The notes under the pieces were generated by a model. That model worked only from the letters and a program-made list of their open reading frames with translations. It was not told the DNA's origin and did no database searches. This document shows positions 11,800 to 23,145 of a DNA stretch of 64,000 bases, one piece after another (position 1 is the first letter of the stretch; each line of letters opens with the position of its first letter). Both the position numbers and the translations under genes were made by a program. Source of the DNA: Heterobilharzia americana (lineage: Eukaryota > Platyhelminthes > Trematoda > Strigeidida > Schistosomatidae); NCBI GenBank assembly GCA_944470555.2, contig OX104128.1, forward strand, positions 40,221,920 through 40,285,919, given 5' to 3'.

Positions 11800-12604
11800 T
11801 AAAATCAGCATCTTTTTAGGAGGCTTCAGATCTATTAATCTAGACTTTTCCAAATTACTGTCTTTTCGCTATTACTCCTTCCCCTTAACTAGGCAATTCG
11901 CTGATTGGTTGACGCTTGCTCTTACTACGTTAATGTCCCAAATTCTAAACAGGGTCACATATCATGTATACATACACACGTGTGTTTTGAGCCATTAAGA
12001 GAAACCTTTTCGGAGGCAATAAACTCTCCCATTTAGACTAGTCTTCGTTCCTCTGCTTTGGTCTGGGGTTTGGAGTCAGCGGTATCAGGTGTACCAGTTA
12101 GCTGTTAGCTAAGCGTGCGTATTATATCAACTCAGGAACGTAACACATATACAAATATATCACTTTAACGCAGCATGTATGTTGTAGACATCTGATAGCT
12201 AACACCAATGTTCAGAAGAAAGTATAATCAGCATTCAAACCGATTCGCAGAACTATTAAGCCACAAAATGTTTGACCCAGTTTATGTCTTTGTACAACTT
12301 TTCGTAAAGAAATTCAGGGAAGAAGTCTAGCGGGACAAAAGTTGGATTTATTTAGTTTTCATAAATTAGTAACTTTTGCAAATGTAATTTGTACACTTTT
12401 CGGATCAGATTTCAAATCCATCCATCCAAATCAAAATAGGACCAGACATTATTGCGTAACGGTTCGAGTTGCTACGCCTCATATCAGTACATCGATTAAA
12501 ACGGCAGTGAAGTGGAAAATGAAAAGAAAATTCAGTCAAAAGAAATACAAAGTACTAAGAGAGAGAAAGGAAGGATGAAAAAACGGTGAGATTTGGTACA
12601 GCGT

Positions 12605-12810
12605 TAAGTTGGTGATAATGCGCATATACATCTGCGCCACTGACATCGGTTCTCAGACATATCACCTAGAGTCTACAACCACTGGTTTTTCTTGTCCCGT
12701 GCACCCCAACCGGCTAGTCTGCATCGCCCCACATGGCTCAAACAGAAAGTCAAAGACTTCATACACTAATGCCACATTTTAGTCTGGCCGTCTCGAGCCT
12801 TTTTCTAGCC
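12605..12810 (-). mobile_element. Family-A LINE, 3' tail fragment
   Basis: The minus-strand translation gives the family tail: a 'GQTKMWH' motif, 'SHVGRCRLAGWGARD' and 'NRCQWRRCICAL', matching the ends of the copies at 8590-10895, 47070-47690 and 59705-60535. There is one internal stop and no RT domain. Confidence 0.7.
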
Positions 12811-13361
12811 TGAACCTACTTTGGTAACAAAAAATTCACAGGAATCTTTCAACCAAATCAATTCGGTAGATGATGGTTTATAGAGGAATGACTAAATTGA
12901 TCTTTTATTGGTTCTAATGGTAACCATATACGTTTCAGGTTGTCACTTTTACATTTGTGACCTAACGGTTACAGACTACGTTCAATTACGTTTGTATATG
13001 TCTCGAATCCCATTCGTTCATTCAGCGCTGCAGGTTATCAGCTTACGCACTTGAATTTTGTTGAGTGTATAGCGGATTTGAAGTCTACCGCATCCTAAGA
13101 AGGTTTCAGTAGTCAGTCAGGTAGTATTATCAGCTCCTACATTATATATACAATTCCCAGTCCAGTATACAAACTGTACGTAGCAGCTGAGATACATTTT
13201 AGTGTACTTTACCTAAACCTTAACTTACTAGCGTTAAAGAACACCTTAAGAAATGCCTTTATTCATGTTTTTCAAACCCTTAACAAAAGGTAAACACAAC
13301 TTAAATACTCGAAACAGTAACGTAGATTTACATCAAATAATTTAGCGAAAGTGAAACTTAC
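12811..13361. other. Unassigned intronic stretch
   Basis: This is MTRR intron sequence next to the donor at 13361. Nothing recognisable is seen apart from the splice donor itself (GTAAGT, 13361-13356 on the minus strand). Confidence 0.3.
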
Positions 13362-13702
13362 TGGTAAACAGTTTTTGAATTACCTTTCGTTAGACACTTT
13401 AAATGTTTAAAATGTGCAGGTATTGTATCACTGCATGAAAGGGGACCATTGGCATACACTTGATCAAGTGAAAGAGAAGAACCTTCTTCATTGACAACTT
13501 TGTATCCGATTGATGCTGATGGTTTAGGAGGAAGATTCAATTTATTTAAATCCCATGATTTTGAAAATTCATCACCTACAAGATAACTGTCAACATCAGA
13601 AGAGCACTGGTGCTTATGAAGCTGTTTATCTGACGTTATGTGAAGATTTTCTGTTGACAGAGCGATACTATTTACATCCACCATCGTGAAGTTTACACAA
13701 GA
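13362..13702 (-). CDS. MTRR: Methionine synthase reductase-like protein, inter-domain linker exon
   Basis: The exon ends in CA|GTAAGT and joins the next exon in phase. It encodes a low-conservation linker, then LNLPPKPSASIGYKV (human MTRR has a similar LPPxYLQV) and IPAHFKHLKCLTKGNSKTVY, which aligns with the human '[20 protein letters not shown]' stretch leading into the FAD barrel. The 5' border is uncertain: with acceptor ttgtag the exon starts at 13702. A second acceptor (aaatag) would start it at 13667 and is the one that fits the phase of the candidate exon at 15399-15617. Recognition rests on position, phase and short matches. Confidence 0.7.
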
Positions 13703-13727
13703 CTACAACTAAAAGTTGAAATATGGT

Positions 13728-13748
13728 AGCAGTAGTAGTAGTAGTAAT
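13728..13748 (+). repeat. AGT triplet microsatellite
   Basis: About five AGT/AGC units lie just upstream (gene sense) of the MTRR linker exon. On the minus strand they read ACT repeats near the acceptor, where they may serve as part of the pyrimidine-containing tract. Confidence 0.6.
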
Positions 13749-15398
13749 GATTGCAATAAGTTACAGTGGGAACATAAAATGAAAATTGAATAAAGATAAC
13801 CAAAACTCTCTTACATAATCAACGAACTAAGTGGGTTAGTTTTTAAAAGCATGAGAACCACTCCAACAAGGAAGAACCACAGTTAACTTATAAGGGTGGG
13901 TTAGTGACCTTTCTCAATAAACCTATACAACATTTTCCTTTTTGTCTTCTGAAAACAGGTGACGATATACGAGTTGGCTGACTGATGATTATCAATGTTA
14001 TATTGTGACTATGAGTAATAACCAAACTATAAAGATCAAGCTACACATTCCAAGTATTTAATATCGAGCAGAAAACATCGTAACATTGACAGACTGCCAT
14101 CGGTAGAATTTGGTCATGAATGAGCACTAAAAAAGAGATGACACTGTTAACCAATCTCAAACAAGCTGAGTATTCAATACAGCACTGAGGAGAATTAGCT
14201 GCAACCCATACTAGGCCAATAATTTTAGAATATCCATCCAAACGGCATGGCAATCAATGATGATAACACATATAACTCTTAAACAATGAGTCCTGAGTTC
14301 GAACTCACCCTTACCTACTTCGACCCGCGCAACTGGGCAGTATCATAAAACCTTAGGATACTGGGTAACTGCTTCAGATGTAGTCTACTTGTTTCAGTAA
14401 GTGAAGTTAAATAGTTTTGCTAGTTTTCACATGATAAGAAGAAAAGTGAATCGTAATCCCCCCACTGGGAGATACAGATACCAAAATAATTAATATCATT
14501 TGTCCAATATCTTAATTTTTTTCACCCATCAAATCTTGACTTAGTTTGGACAGTATAAACGTTCTAAATTTCTTTGACTCCGTTATATACTACTCTTTCG
14601 GCAGAACTCTTGGCGATATCATAAAACAGTAATCTTGAAGAGAACTAAAGACAGATTTCATTACCAACTGGCAATTCGTTGGGAAAAAACTACTGGGAAC
14701 CGATAACTTGGATATACATAACACAATTACTTACCAGTACAATAAATTAAAGGTAAGATACTTTAAGTTCGAATGACTAGTCCAGTCTGTCGTGATGACG
14801 CAACAGTAACTTTCTGGTCTCGAATCTTGAGTGCGATTGAGAATTAGATCTCGGAGAATATCTAGCGTGAGCACTGCTTATGAGTTCTAAAATTGGAAGA
14901 AAACATCTGCTCAGTGCTGCTTGGTGTTCATATACCCTTAAATTTCAGATGGTGGCAAAAATTAAGGACCACCTTAAATCATTTGCACGATATAAGAGTA
15001 GTGAGTACTTTTTCTATCATACATCAAAATAGTGTCATTCTAGCTTTGAGATATGTATTATACATTGAGAACAAAAGTCAGATGATACGTTAGATGAACG
15101 AAGGTAATGTAAGAGCTCAGCATGATTTTGTACCAGTTTAAATAGCTATAAATCATTACAGCACGCTCACGGGAAACCGAATACACTAACGTAAAGTTAT
15201 TGCTTGGTAATCTATTTACTTCAAATTAGGATAATTTTTGTGAAAAAAAAATTTGAAGTGATGATCAAAGTTTACAAGCTGGAAAAGATCCACTTAGAAG
15301 TCATTTGTCGAATGTAGTTGATGAGAATTCAAAGAAAATAACTTAAAAAATAAAAATAAACTATATTAGATAGTTACCTAGACGAAAAGTGTACTCAC
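13749..15398. other. MTRR intron, no recognised element
   Basis: A stretch near 14285-14400 (gagttcgaactcaccc, then 'gggcagtatcataaaacc') resembles a B-box-bearing repeat, and a weakly similar block lies near 16920-16970. No further structure can be supported. Confidence 0.3.
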
Positions 15399-15617
15399 AA
15401 CGATTTTACTGGCAACAATTTCTCATTGATTGTTTTATTCAGATAGAATCGCTTGAACACAGGTAAATGCACAATCTGCTGGGATGACAGGGAAGAGATA
15501 GATAAAGAACCATGAAGACGACCACAAGACGAATAAAGGCTTTCATTATACTGGTTTAATATCGAACAAAAAGAAACCGCGGCAATATCATCACTGACTA
15601 ATTTTAGGCCATATCTA
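15399..15617 (-). CDS. Candidate upstream linker exon of the MTRR-like gene
   Basis: The minus strand is open for about 70 codons and ends at a strong donor, TT|GTGAGTAC (15398 downward). The translation begins near YGLKLVSDDIAAVSF, passes a Ser-rich stretch (LHGSLSISSLSSQQIVHL) and ends KLLPVKS. Possible acceptors are gttag|t (start 15617) and tagtag|a (start 15614). The donor phase (two bases of a codon left over) fits the downstream exon if that exon starts at 13667. The protein stretch has no clear homologue that I know. It could belong to the long, poorly conserved linker between FMN and FAD domains. Confidence 0.4.
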
Positions 15618-16299
15618 CTAACGTCCCAAGTCAGCGGGTCACGCAGAACGCATCAACAATCGCTTTACACTGACCTGATGCTATTACGCCTAATATTTAT
15701 TGTTGAGGAAGTGGTGTAGCATATGCAACATATTCATTAACAATATCGACTGATGAAGCTTATTCACTTATTTAACCATTGTTGCTTCTTTAACGAATAA
15801 AGCAAAGAAGGCCTTGTGTTCAAATGCAGCGAATAGAACTCCACAAAACTTCCCCTCAATTCTAATTTTCCATCTTCTCGCTTGACTTTACAGCGATTGA
15901 CATCCTTTTATAAGACTACTTATTCGACTTAGAGTATACAGACTGCAGTATTGTTACCTGAAGACGATGACAAGTTTCAGTTTTTCGGATATATTGAGTG
16001 ACGACTTGAAAATGTTTGTTAGGCATCGCTTCAGGACTAGGCTATGTCAATACCCTGTGTGACATTAAGCGGTGAAGTGGTTTGGTGCGTTGACCAATGC
16101 ACTTACTGTGGAACCCACATCAGGATTGATGATTCAGTCTCTAACAAAATCAAGATACGGAAACAAAATGCTTGACTGACTTCAGTTAGCTAACACCAAC
16201 TGTAGTGCCGGCAAGATGTCTGAAAGCCTAATAATGGTTGAGTGTGCCGTGCAGAAATTTCCTGGGTAGTTCTGCATGACTGAAATATAGTCACTTGTG

Positions 16300-16745
16300 T
16301 TTGAAGACATAAAATGGCTCAGAGTATTCGGTTTCCGTTGCTTTCATGTCACTGGCCATGTGACAGAACTAAGATGTTAGTAATGTGGAGGTTACTTTCA
16401 GAGTTAGGTAGAAGAAATAATTCAGCCGATGAGTTTGCGGAACTTCATCAACTCAGATAATTGCTTCATGTATTACACATGCCTAAGCACCGTCTAATCC
16501 AACATGTAATATTGGCTATGCTGACAAAAGGTTTTGCATGGTCGGATTAAAACGTGGTATCAGTTAGGAAACCCTCTGATTGTTGATGTGAACCGTTTGA
16601 TGGAAAGTAGACTTCTAATTTGGGGTGAGGGTAACAACTGGTACCGATAAGCCAGAGACTCCTAATAGGGTTCAGAAATGACTGCAGTGATATAAATGAT
16701 TGCAAATTATATCTACATCTAAACTGTGTCACATTTCGTCATTTG
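16300..16745 (+). mobile_element. Family-A LINE, degraded 3' fragment
   Basis: Translation shows 'GRRNNSADEFAELHQLR', then 'LLHVLHMPKHRLIQHVILAM', matching the RWLGHVLRMPxHRLxRRAxL region of the family. It is broken by stops and by poor similarity after about 16560. Confidence 0.55.
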
Positions 16746-17284
16746 CTTCGATTCCTTCTTTTTTCTCCTCATGAGCGTCTACGAATTTCAATTAGTCTTG
16801 TACCCTGGAGTATTAATACGAAGTATGGCAACTAAAACCGCTCCTCAGTAATACCACGTCGTATCCTGATACTGACTGACTCAGGAAATGTAGCTCATTA
16901 TCTAAGCACTGCATTTCAAACAATGAGTCTGTTTTACACCGAACTTGAACAGGTAGTATCATAAGCCCTAACAGAAGGTGGTTCATAGCTCAACATATAA
17001 ACGCCTGTACCTGGTTGATTTGTATTAGTTTTAATTACTGAATGACTTTTAAAAGCTAAATAAAGGAAGATATTGGATAACATGGTAAAAACTACGGAAA
17101 TTACTGCGTGAGTCTTGTGAAGACTTAATAGCAAAAGTCTGTCCAAATCGCTAAGAAAAGTATAATACTTTTAGACCGGAGATTGGATTTTCTTCAGAGC
17201 ATTTCCGATCACTTATCAACTATATGCGCGTTTGCGCAGCAGACAATGAGTCAGACCTATTGTGCGAGGACTAATAATACTACC
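16746..17284. other. Unassigned stretch
   Basis: No gene or named repeat is recognised. The block around 16905-16975 is weakly similar to 14275-14350. Confidence 0.25.
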
Positions 17285-17385
17285 TCACAGCATAGACATC
17301 GGTAGGTGAGACGGGATTGGAACCCGAGACACATCGGTTGAAATTCAATTGTCTAGACTAATGAGCCAGTCCGATCACCTTCAAA
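17285..17385 (-). repeat. tRNA-derived SINE-like fragment
   Basis: Read on the minus strand it has an A-box-like 'tggctcattagtctagacaa' and a good B box 'cgggttccaatcccg' at tRNA-like spacing. A functional tRNA is unlikely: the anticodon arm does not fold into a 5-bp stem and there is no matching acceptor stem. Confidence 0.4.
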
Positions 17386-18017
17386 AATACAGTACTGGTA
17401 TCATTACTAATAGATTCTCAGATGCAAAAAACAACCAAACCAACTCATTTTTATCAATTTTAGTGTTTCTTCGCTATTCAGGAATGTATGAATCACTACT
17501 GTAAAAAAGGAGACATTCTAATAACACTACCCAAAGGTTTTGCAAGAAATCAACTAAAGGTGTGAATGAAACTCACCCTTATGCTGATAACTATGACACA
17601 AGAGAGCGTGAGTTCATCACTCTGATTCACGGCATATTACGCAACCTACAATAGGCACATAATTAACGCAGAAACCGATACAATATGGAAAATAACAAAC
17701 CAGCACTGCATAACAAAAGCATTTGAAAGATCATACTTCCTCGTGTCTATTTACGTGAATTTATGCAGTTCCTGACAAATGCCTTTTTAATGGACCACCG
17801 TATATTTTCGTTTTAAATGTTATTAGCTGACTATTAATATCAGCTTCTTTCCGAATTCATACATGATTGATAAAGAACGCCACTTATATGTACTGCGATG
17901 ATCGACAAAAGTTACCTTCCTATACATTTCGTGTCGATCAACCAAAATTAACTCTCCTTTCGACCAAACGCACCTGATAGAGTTGAATAAATTAGCCATC
18001 TCGTAAATACACTGAAA
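17386..18017. other. Unassigned stretch left of the Penelope-like element
   Basis: Nothing recognised. The sequence next to the element (cgtaaatacactgaaa) shows no obvious target-site duplication with the right flank (atgcgaacttac). Confidence 0.25.
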
Positions 18018-18381
18018 ATGAAATATATTTTTAAACTTTCAATGAGGCGAAAAAGTTAATTTCTGACGTTTCGTGACTTTGTGGAAATCGCTTCTCCAGA
18101 GAATAAAACCTGTACAAGCTATCGACTGTTTAAATAGTAAGTCTTGACAAATCAGACCACTTTATTCACTCATGGTAATATTATGGGCATAAATGTCATT
18201 ATTATCCTTTATTAGTCTGTAAGTCAAAGTGAAGATGTGGATGTGCATGCATGTGTGACTGGGTGTGAATGTGTGGAAAAAGTACTATGGATGACAAATT
18301 TGTTTGATTGTGTGTACGTACTTATGTTCTGACTACTGTATGATGTTTTATTTTGGATAAACTGTGAAAGTTGGTTTGATA
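18018..18381 (-). repeat. Penelope-like element, left inverted terminal repeat
   Basis: This is the reverse complement of 20299-20662 with very few mismatches (for example ggataaactg here against ggacaaactg in the other arm). It contains a hammerhead-like motif on the minus strand. Confidence 0.85.
18060..18104 (-). ncRNA. Hammerhead-like motif in the left PLE repeat
   Basis: On the minus strand: CTGGAGA (reverse complement of 18093-18099), GAAA (18069-18072) and GTC (18065-18067). Stem I is four pairs (TTCT with AGAA) and stem II a GATTT/AAAGTC helix with one wobble and a CCAC loop. Helix III is only the palindrome ACGT, so pairing would have to be between molecules. The core differs from consensus at one place (A6 to G) in both arms. 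Confidence 0.45.
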
Positions 18382-18519
18382 GTATTCTACCTTCCTTGTC
18401 CACAACTTATTCAACAGAAACCTACCAGAACATGAGACCACACAACTACGGAAAGGTCTAAACTGTAACTTGAACAGAAAACTACTCAGCACCCTGAAAA
18501 TAGCACTAATCACAGACTA

Positions 18520-19487
18520 GTGATCGCAAAACTACTAGATAAAGAGGCTCACATCTTACTTCAGAAAATACCTCACATTCTACAAAAACAAATATATGTG
18601 CCAACGAGTATTTCAAAAGAACAATCAGCCCTTTATAACCTACGAAAAGATAAAACAATTGTAATCACTAAGGCAGATAAAGGAAATGTAACAGTGATTA
18701 TGAACAAAGCTAGTTGTGACCATAAAGCACGTGAACATCTGTCGACCGGTCTCTATGTAGACAGCGAATCGAGAAAGTGCCAGGCAGTGATGAACAAGAT
18801 GAAAACGAAATAGGCCAGCTTTTCAAGGAACTGCGACCGTTCATCGGAGACTCACTGTGGTCTTCTGTATATCCAGAATCATGCACATCACGTTTTTATG
18901 GGTTACCAAAAATTCATAAACCTGATGTCTCTCTGAAACCGGTAGTACATTTTATAAACCCTACAACATGTGCATTATAGAAATATCTCGCATCATTACT
19001 AAGGCCCCTTCGACGCTCTGTTATCAGCTCAATTAAACGTTTTTATGAATTCAATTCAAAAATATCAGAACTATCTATTGCACAGAATGAAACAAGGGTA
19101 AGTCACGATGTTGTTTCGCTGTGTACTAGTGTAACTAATGAAAAGTGTTTACAGTTCATAGGTGAATTGCTAAAGGGTGATTACACGTTGGCAGACAGAT
19201 CTCCTTTCAACCTCAGCCTCATCACGAAATCACTCAAATTTTGTTTGGACTCGACACTTTTCACGTTTAGAGAAAAATTATATAAACAAACAAATGGAGT
19301 AGCAGTGGGTTCTTCGGTGTCCCCTATCGTTGCAAACATCATTTCTCACATTGAATCCATGATCTTTGCGAACGCCATCAAACCATGCATTCGGTTCAGA
19401 TACGTAGATGATACATTTGTAATTTTAAAAAGATCTTCCCTCAGAACATTTTCTAAATTAATTAATACTCATTCCTCGTGTAGTTAA
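18520..19487 (+). pseudogene. Penelope-like reverse transcriptase, broken ORF
   Basis: The frame opens at 18520, shifts around 18777-18813, meets a TAG near 18978, then runs open again through the palm domain to 19487. A motif-A-like DVVSL, the GSSVSPIVAN loop and YVDD are all present. Reading frames upstream of 18520 also look like PLE N-terminal sequence ('LPEHETTQLRKGLNCN' near 18425-18470), so the ORF once began closer to the left repeat. PLE RTs are related to telomerase RT and use GIY-YIG endonucleases instead of APE. Confidence 0.8.
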
Positions 19488-19999
19488 TTCACATATGAAT
19501 ATGAAAATGCAAGTGATAAACTACCATCTTTAGGCTGTTTAGGCAAAAGGAATGGAAATGAAAGTCTAACTTTATGGGATTGTCGAAAACCAACATATTC
19601 AGACTGATGTCTTGATCTCAACCCAGCACATCTACACAGTGCTAAACTTTCACTTGCTCGGAACTTATTCAGGAGGGGCACAAAGCTCATCACGAATGAA
19701 GATGAGAGACAAACGGAAGTAAGAAACATATTAGATGTGTTACATTTCAATAAACACTCCAGGAATGTTGTTCAAAAAATTCAAAAACATGGACAGAGAG
19801 ATCCCAGAGGAAAATCAAATGATGGTTCTTCGGTTAGCACAGTAGTCTTACCATACCGCCAAGGTAAAATTAAAGGACTACAAAGGATTTCAAGAAAGCA
19901 CCGAATTAGAGTTTTCTACAAGACAACTAACACTTAGGAATGATGCCGTTCACTCAGAAGATAAAATTTCCCTTACCTCTACATAGAATTGTGCCTACA

Positions 20000-20298
20000 A
20001 ATTAGACTGTCGATTTTGAGGCTTGTTATATTGGGGAATCATCCTCTGAGATCCTCATTCGTGCTAAAGAACGTGCAATTTATGCAAAAATGACTACCAA
20101 ATAATCCTATTTAACTAGAGCTTATAAATCAGGTCGGCGATCGCTGTTTATATCATCTATCACGGCCATAGAATTGATATGGAAAGTATTAAAATTATTC
20201 AGTAAAAGTCTTTCAAATTACAAAGAAAGAAGGATAGCTGGGGCATTTCACTTTATGTTGAACCCTAATGCATTCAACAGAAAGGAACGTCTAACTAA
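20000..20298 (+). pseudogene. GIY-YIG endonuclease domain remnant of the PLE
   Basis: The motif CYIGESSSEILIRAKE is read at about 20020-20070, after several disrupted codons following the RT. This is the YIG-to-Arg half of the GIY-YIG fold. Downstream codons are interrupted by TAA and TAG stops before the right repeat begins at 20299. Confidence 0.6.
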
Positions 20299-20662
20299 TA
20301 TCAAACCAACTTTCACAGTTTGTCCAAAATAAAACATCATACAGTAGTCAGAACATAAGTACGTACACACAATCAAACAAATTTGTCATCCATAGTACTT
20401 TTTCCACACATTCACACCCAGTCACACATGCATGCACATCCACATCTTCACTTTGACTTACAGACTAATAAAGGATAATAATGACATTTATGCCCATAAT
20501 ATTACCATGAGTGAATAAAGTGGTCTGATTTGTCAAGACTTACTATTTAAACAGTCGATAGCTTGTACAGGTTTTATTCTCTGGAGAAGCGATTTCCACA
20601 AAGTCACGAAACGTCAGAAATTAACTTTTTCGCCTCATTGAAAGTTTAAAAATATATTTCAT
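20299..20662 (+). repeat. Penelope-like element, right inverted terminal repeat
   Basis: Inverted partner of 18018-18381. It carries CTGGAGA at 20581-20587, GAAA at 20608-20611 and GTC at 20613-20615 on the plus strand, the mirror of the left-arm motif. Confidence 0.85.
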
Positions 20663-22559
20663 ATGCGAACTTACACGGTTTTTATCACCTGTTATTTGCA
20701 ACCTACTGGTTGGAGAAACTTCAGGAACAAAGAGAGTCTTATTTTGATAGGTAGTCATTTTTCAATTTGCCAAAAATGCTGTACTATACTAGGTGAGCTA
20801 TTTTGGTCCATGGTGTCATTTGGCAGTCAGTTTTAAAACTACTACTGGCATTTAGTAACAACAGTCAATTACACGTACTAAGATATCGACCAAGTAACGG
20901 TGAACTGGTGGATCTACACAACCTCAAACCGAAGAAAATGACGTGGGTGCGAAGATGATCGTCAAATAGTGTCAGGTCTCAATAAATGTATTTTGGGTGA
21001 GAAATTACCTTTTGTATACAGTTGTGCAATAGTACCATTTCCCGTGGGTCAACAGCCAAAACAATGGGTTGGCTACTTATGAAAACCGTGTTAGCGACAC
21101 TAATAAAAACAGGACAAGTCCATCACTCGTACTATTTCTGTTAGCTCCAACAAAATGCTTCTAGTGCTGCCACACTATCTCTAATAAAAACTATGGTAGG
21201 TTGGCTGGCTTGTTTTAATCCGTATAGTAAGTGTATCTGTCAAGATTCAGTTTCTTCTTGCATGCTATAACTAAAAGAGCAGTAAATGCTTTCTCTAAAA
21301 ATGACTTTAAATCGCTGAACACTGTATGGAAAACGTACTTTCATGTACATTTGATTCAAGTGAAACTTCTTTCTTCTAGTAGGTTTGAGGATAACCAATA
21401 TTTAAGAGGACAGAAAAGGCATATGAACCCTAGTCATTATTAAGGAAACTGAATACTACCATCAGATAGCCCCATTTCTTGGAATAAGATAGTGGTAGTG
21501 ACTTAGTTTTTGTAAATACTTTGTACAGGACAGATTAAAAAGACCGATCACCAACTTAGTGCCGACTCCTTGAATAAACCTCAGTGAATCTGCTTCATTT
21601 TCAACACAGAGGCGGACTTTTGGAAGGCAGTAGGGTGAATGAAGTCATGTTAATTTAGTTGAATTCGGAACAAGTGTTTATTAGAGATTTGTATGGCTGT
21701 GTATGGAGATAGTAGCGCATAGAATCCTTAATATGCAGTCCAACTGTACTTAGCACACTTATTTTAGATCCCAACTTACGACTTCTGCTAGATTAATTAG
21801 TTTTTATTGATATCCGATAAACTACATACCGGAGATAGCCACTATGGTCGATATGCATTATTATACTTTTGCGAGAGCAATTTCATAGACACAAAAGAAC
21901 AGACCAACCAAATGGTTCTTTAGTCAGCTGGTAGTGCGTACCTTACTACAGCGTAACAAATGAAGCTTGAGACTGTAAAATCATTGGAAAATATGTGTAC
22001 CATTGTAGTGGAAAACATAAATAAGTTCCTAAACTTCGCTACAAAAATCATATATACTCCAATTTCCCCTCATTTCTGAACTGAAGACTGAAAGAAACAA
22101 GTTTTATCATTGGTCGCTCATGAGCGACTGACAAATATCGGCCTTGATCAAGGCCAATAAAACTCAACGGCTTCATCCAAGTTTCTCTGATAGTTAACTT
22201 ATTTTCAAAAAAGTTTGAAAGTGAAATATGTAAACGCATTTTAGCTGTCATTCGACTCAAGCCCATGCCGCTAGTTAGTATACATTTGGCACTTGGATGA
22301 TTTGAAGAACCACCCTATATCACTGCAGAGTGGGCATCCTAGGACCTAATGAATTCAAGCGAATTTACGTTGCACCTGATATAGAAACAACTATGCCATA
22401 CAACTGAATCAGAAGAATTGGTTTTCGCTATTCTTTGATTGTGTAAAAGTCCTATAAAACCTCTATAACTGAAACCAATCAAAAGAATATGGAAATCTAA
22501 ATGGAATTTTTAAACCACGTGAAACCGTAACACTAACTTCAACTGCAACGCGCTACAGT
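20663..22559. other. Unassigned stretch between PLE and RTE element
   Basis: No ORF with a recognisable family, no paired splice sites around an open frame and no repeat that I can name. Confidence 0.3.
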
Positions 22560-23088
22560 GTTAACAAAGTTCAACCTCAAACTTTGTAGAGTTAGTGAAC
22601 GGCGGTTCCTTGGGTTCTACGTTTGTCTTATTGGAAAACGTTCTGAGTTTGAATTGGTCACAGTATCTTCCTAATCTGTCTCCACTTTCTTCTGCATATT
22701 TGTTTGGTGATGGGTTCTTGGTTGGTTCGTTGTCAGAGTGAGTTCCTTGCTGCCTATTCTTTCCGGCCATCTGAGCTTCAGTAACGAGAGTAGGCAGTTG
22801 TTGGTGAATATCTTTAATTTGTTGGAAATACTTTTCATGACTCGCCAAGTCTCTCAACCATCACATAGAAACACTGAGTCGACGTTGGTGTTGAAAACCC
22901 GGATCTTGTTCACGCTTTGTGTTGAGTCCAGAAGATCTCCACACTAGTTTCAGGTTATTGAGGGCCTGTCTTGCTTTTCCGTTCCCGGCTTTGACGTCCT
23001 TGTCTGTGCCGCCTGCAGTTGAAACGATGCTACCTAGATAGGTGAAAGAGGCTGCTTCTTTAAGTTTCTTCCGCTGATGGTAATTGGA

Positions 23089-23090
23089 GC

Positions 23091-23137
<47 letters not shown>

Positions 23138-23145
23138 GGTGGTTG
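23089..23145 (-). repeat. Triplet tract (CCA)n(ACA)n inside the RTE ORF
   Basis: On the plus strand it reads about eleven TTG units then about six GGT units. In the sense of the RTE element these are CAC/CAA or Pro/Thr-type triplets just after the RT domain. The shorter RTE copy at about 6390-6440 has the same kind of tract at the same place, so it belongs to the element and not to the host. Confidence 0.7.

Larger units (their letters stand above)
18018..20662 (+). mobile_element. Penelope-like retroelement flanked by inverted 364-bp repeats
   Basis: Two 364-bp inverted repeats (18018-18381 and 20299-20662) enclose about 1.9 kb with a broken RT ORF. Paired positions keep a constant sum (38680) throughout, so there is no net indel between the arms. 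Inside are the Penelope-type landmarks: 'TIVITKADKGNVTVIMN' (about 18653-18705), 'FYGLPKIHKPD' (about 18894-18926), a 'DVVSLCTSV' motif A region near 19105, 'GVAVGSSVSPIVANI' (about 19297-19340), RYVDDTFVIL (about 19397-19426) and a YIGESSSEILIRAKE half of the GIY-YIG endonuclease (about 20025-20070). Several stops and frameshifts (for example a TAG near 18978) make it non-autonomous. The catalytic YVDD is still intact. Confidence 0.88.

Noticed and set aside
15399..15500. The KTINEKLLPVKS stretch read as the segment directly before the FAD barrel (it resembles the human linker end)
   Set aside because: The exon at 13362-13702 matches that human segment better and connects in phase to the FAD exon, so the similarity here is taken as chance or as a more upstream linker.
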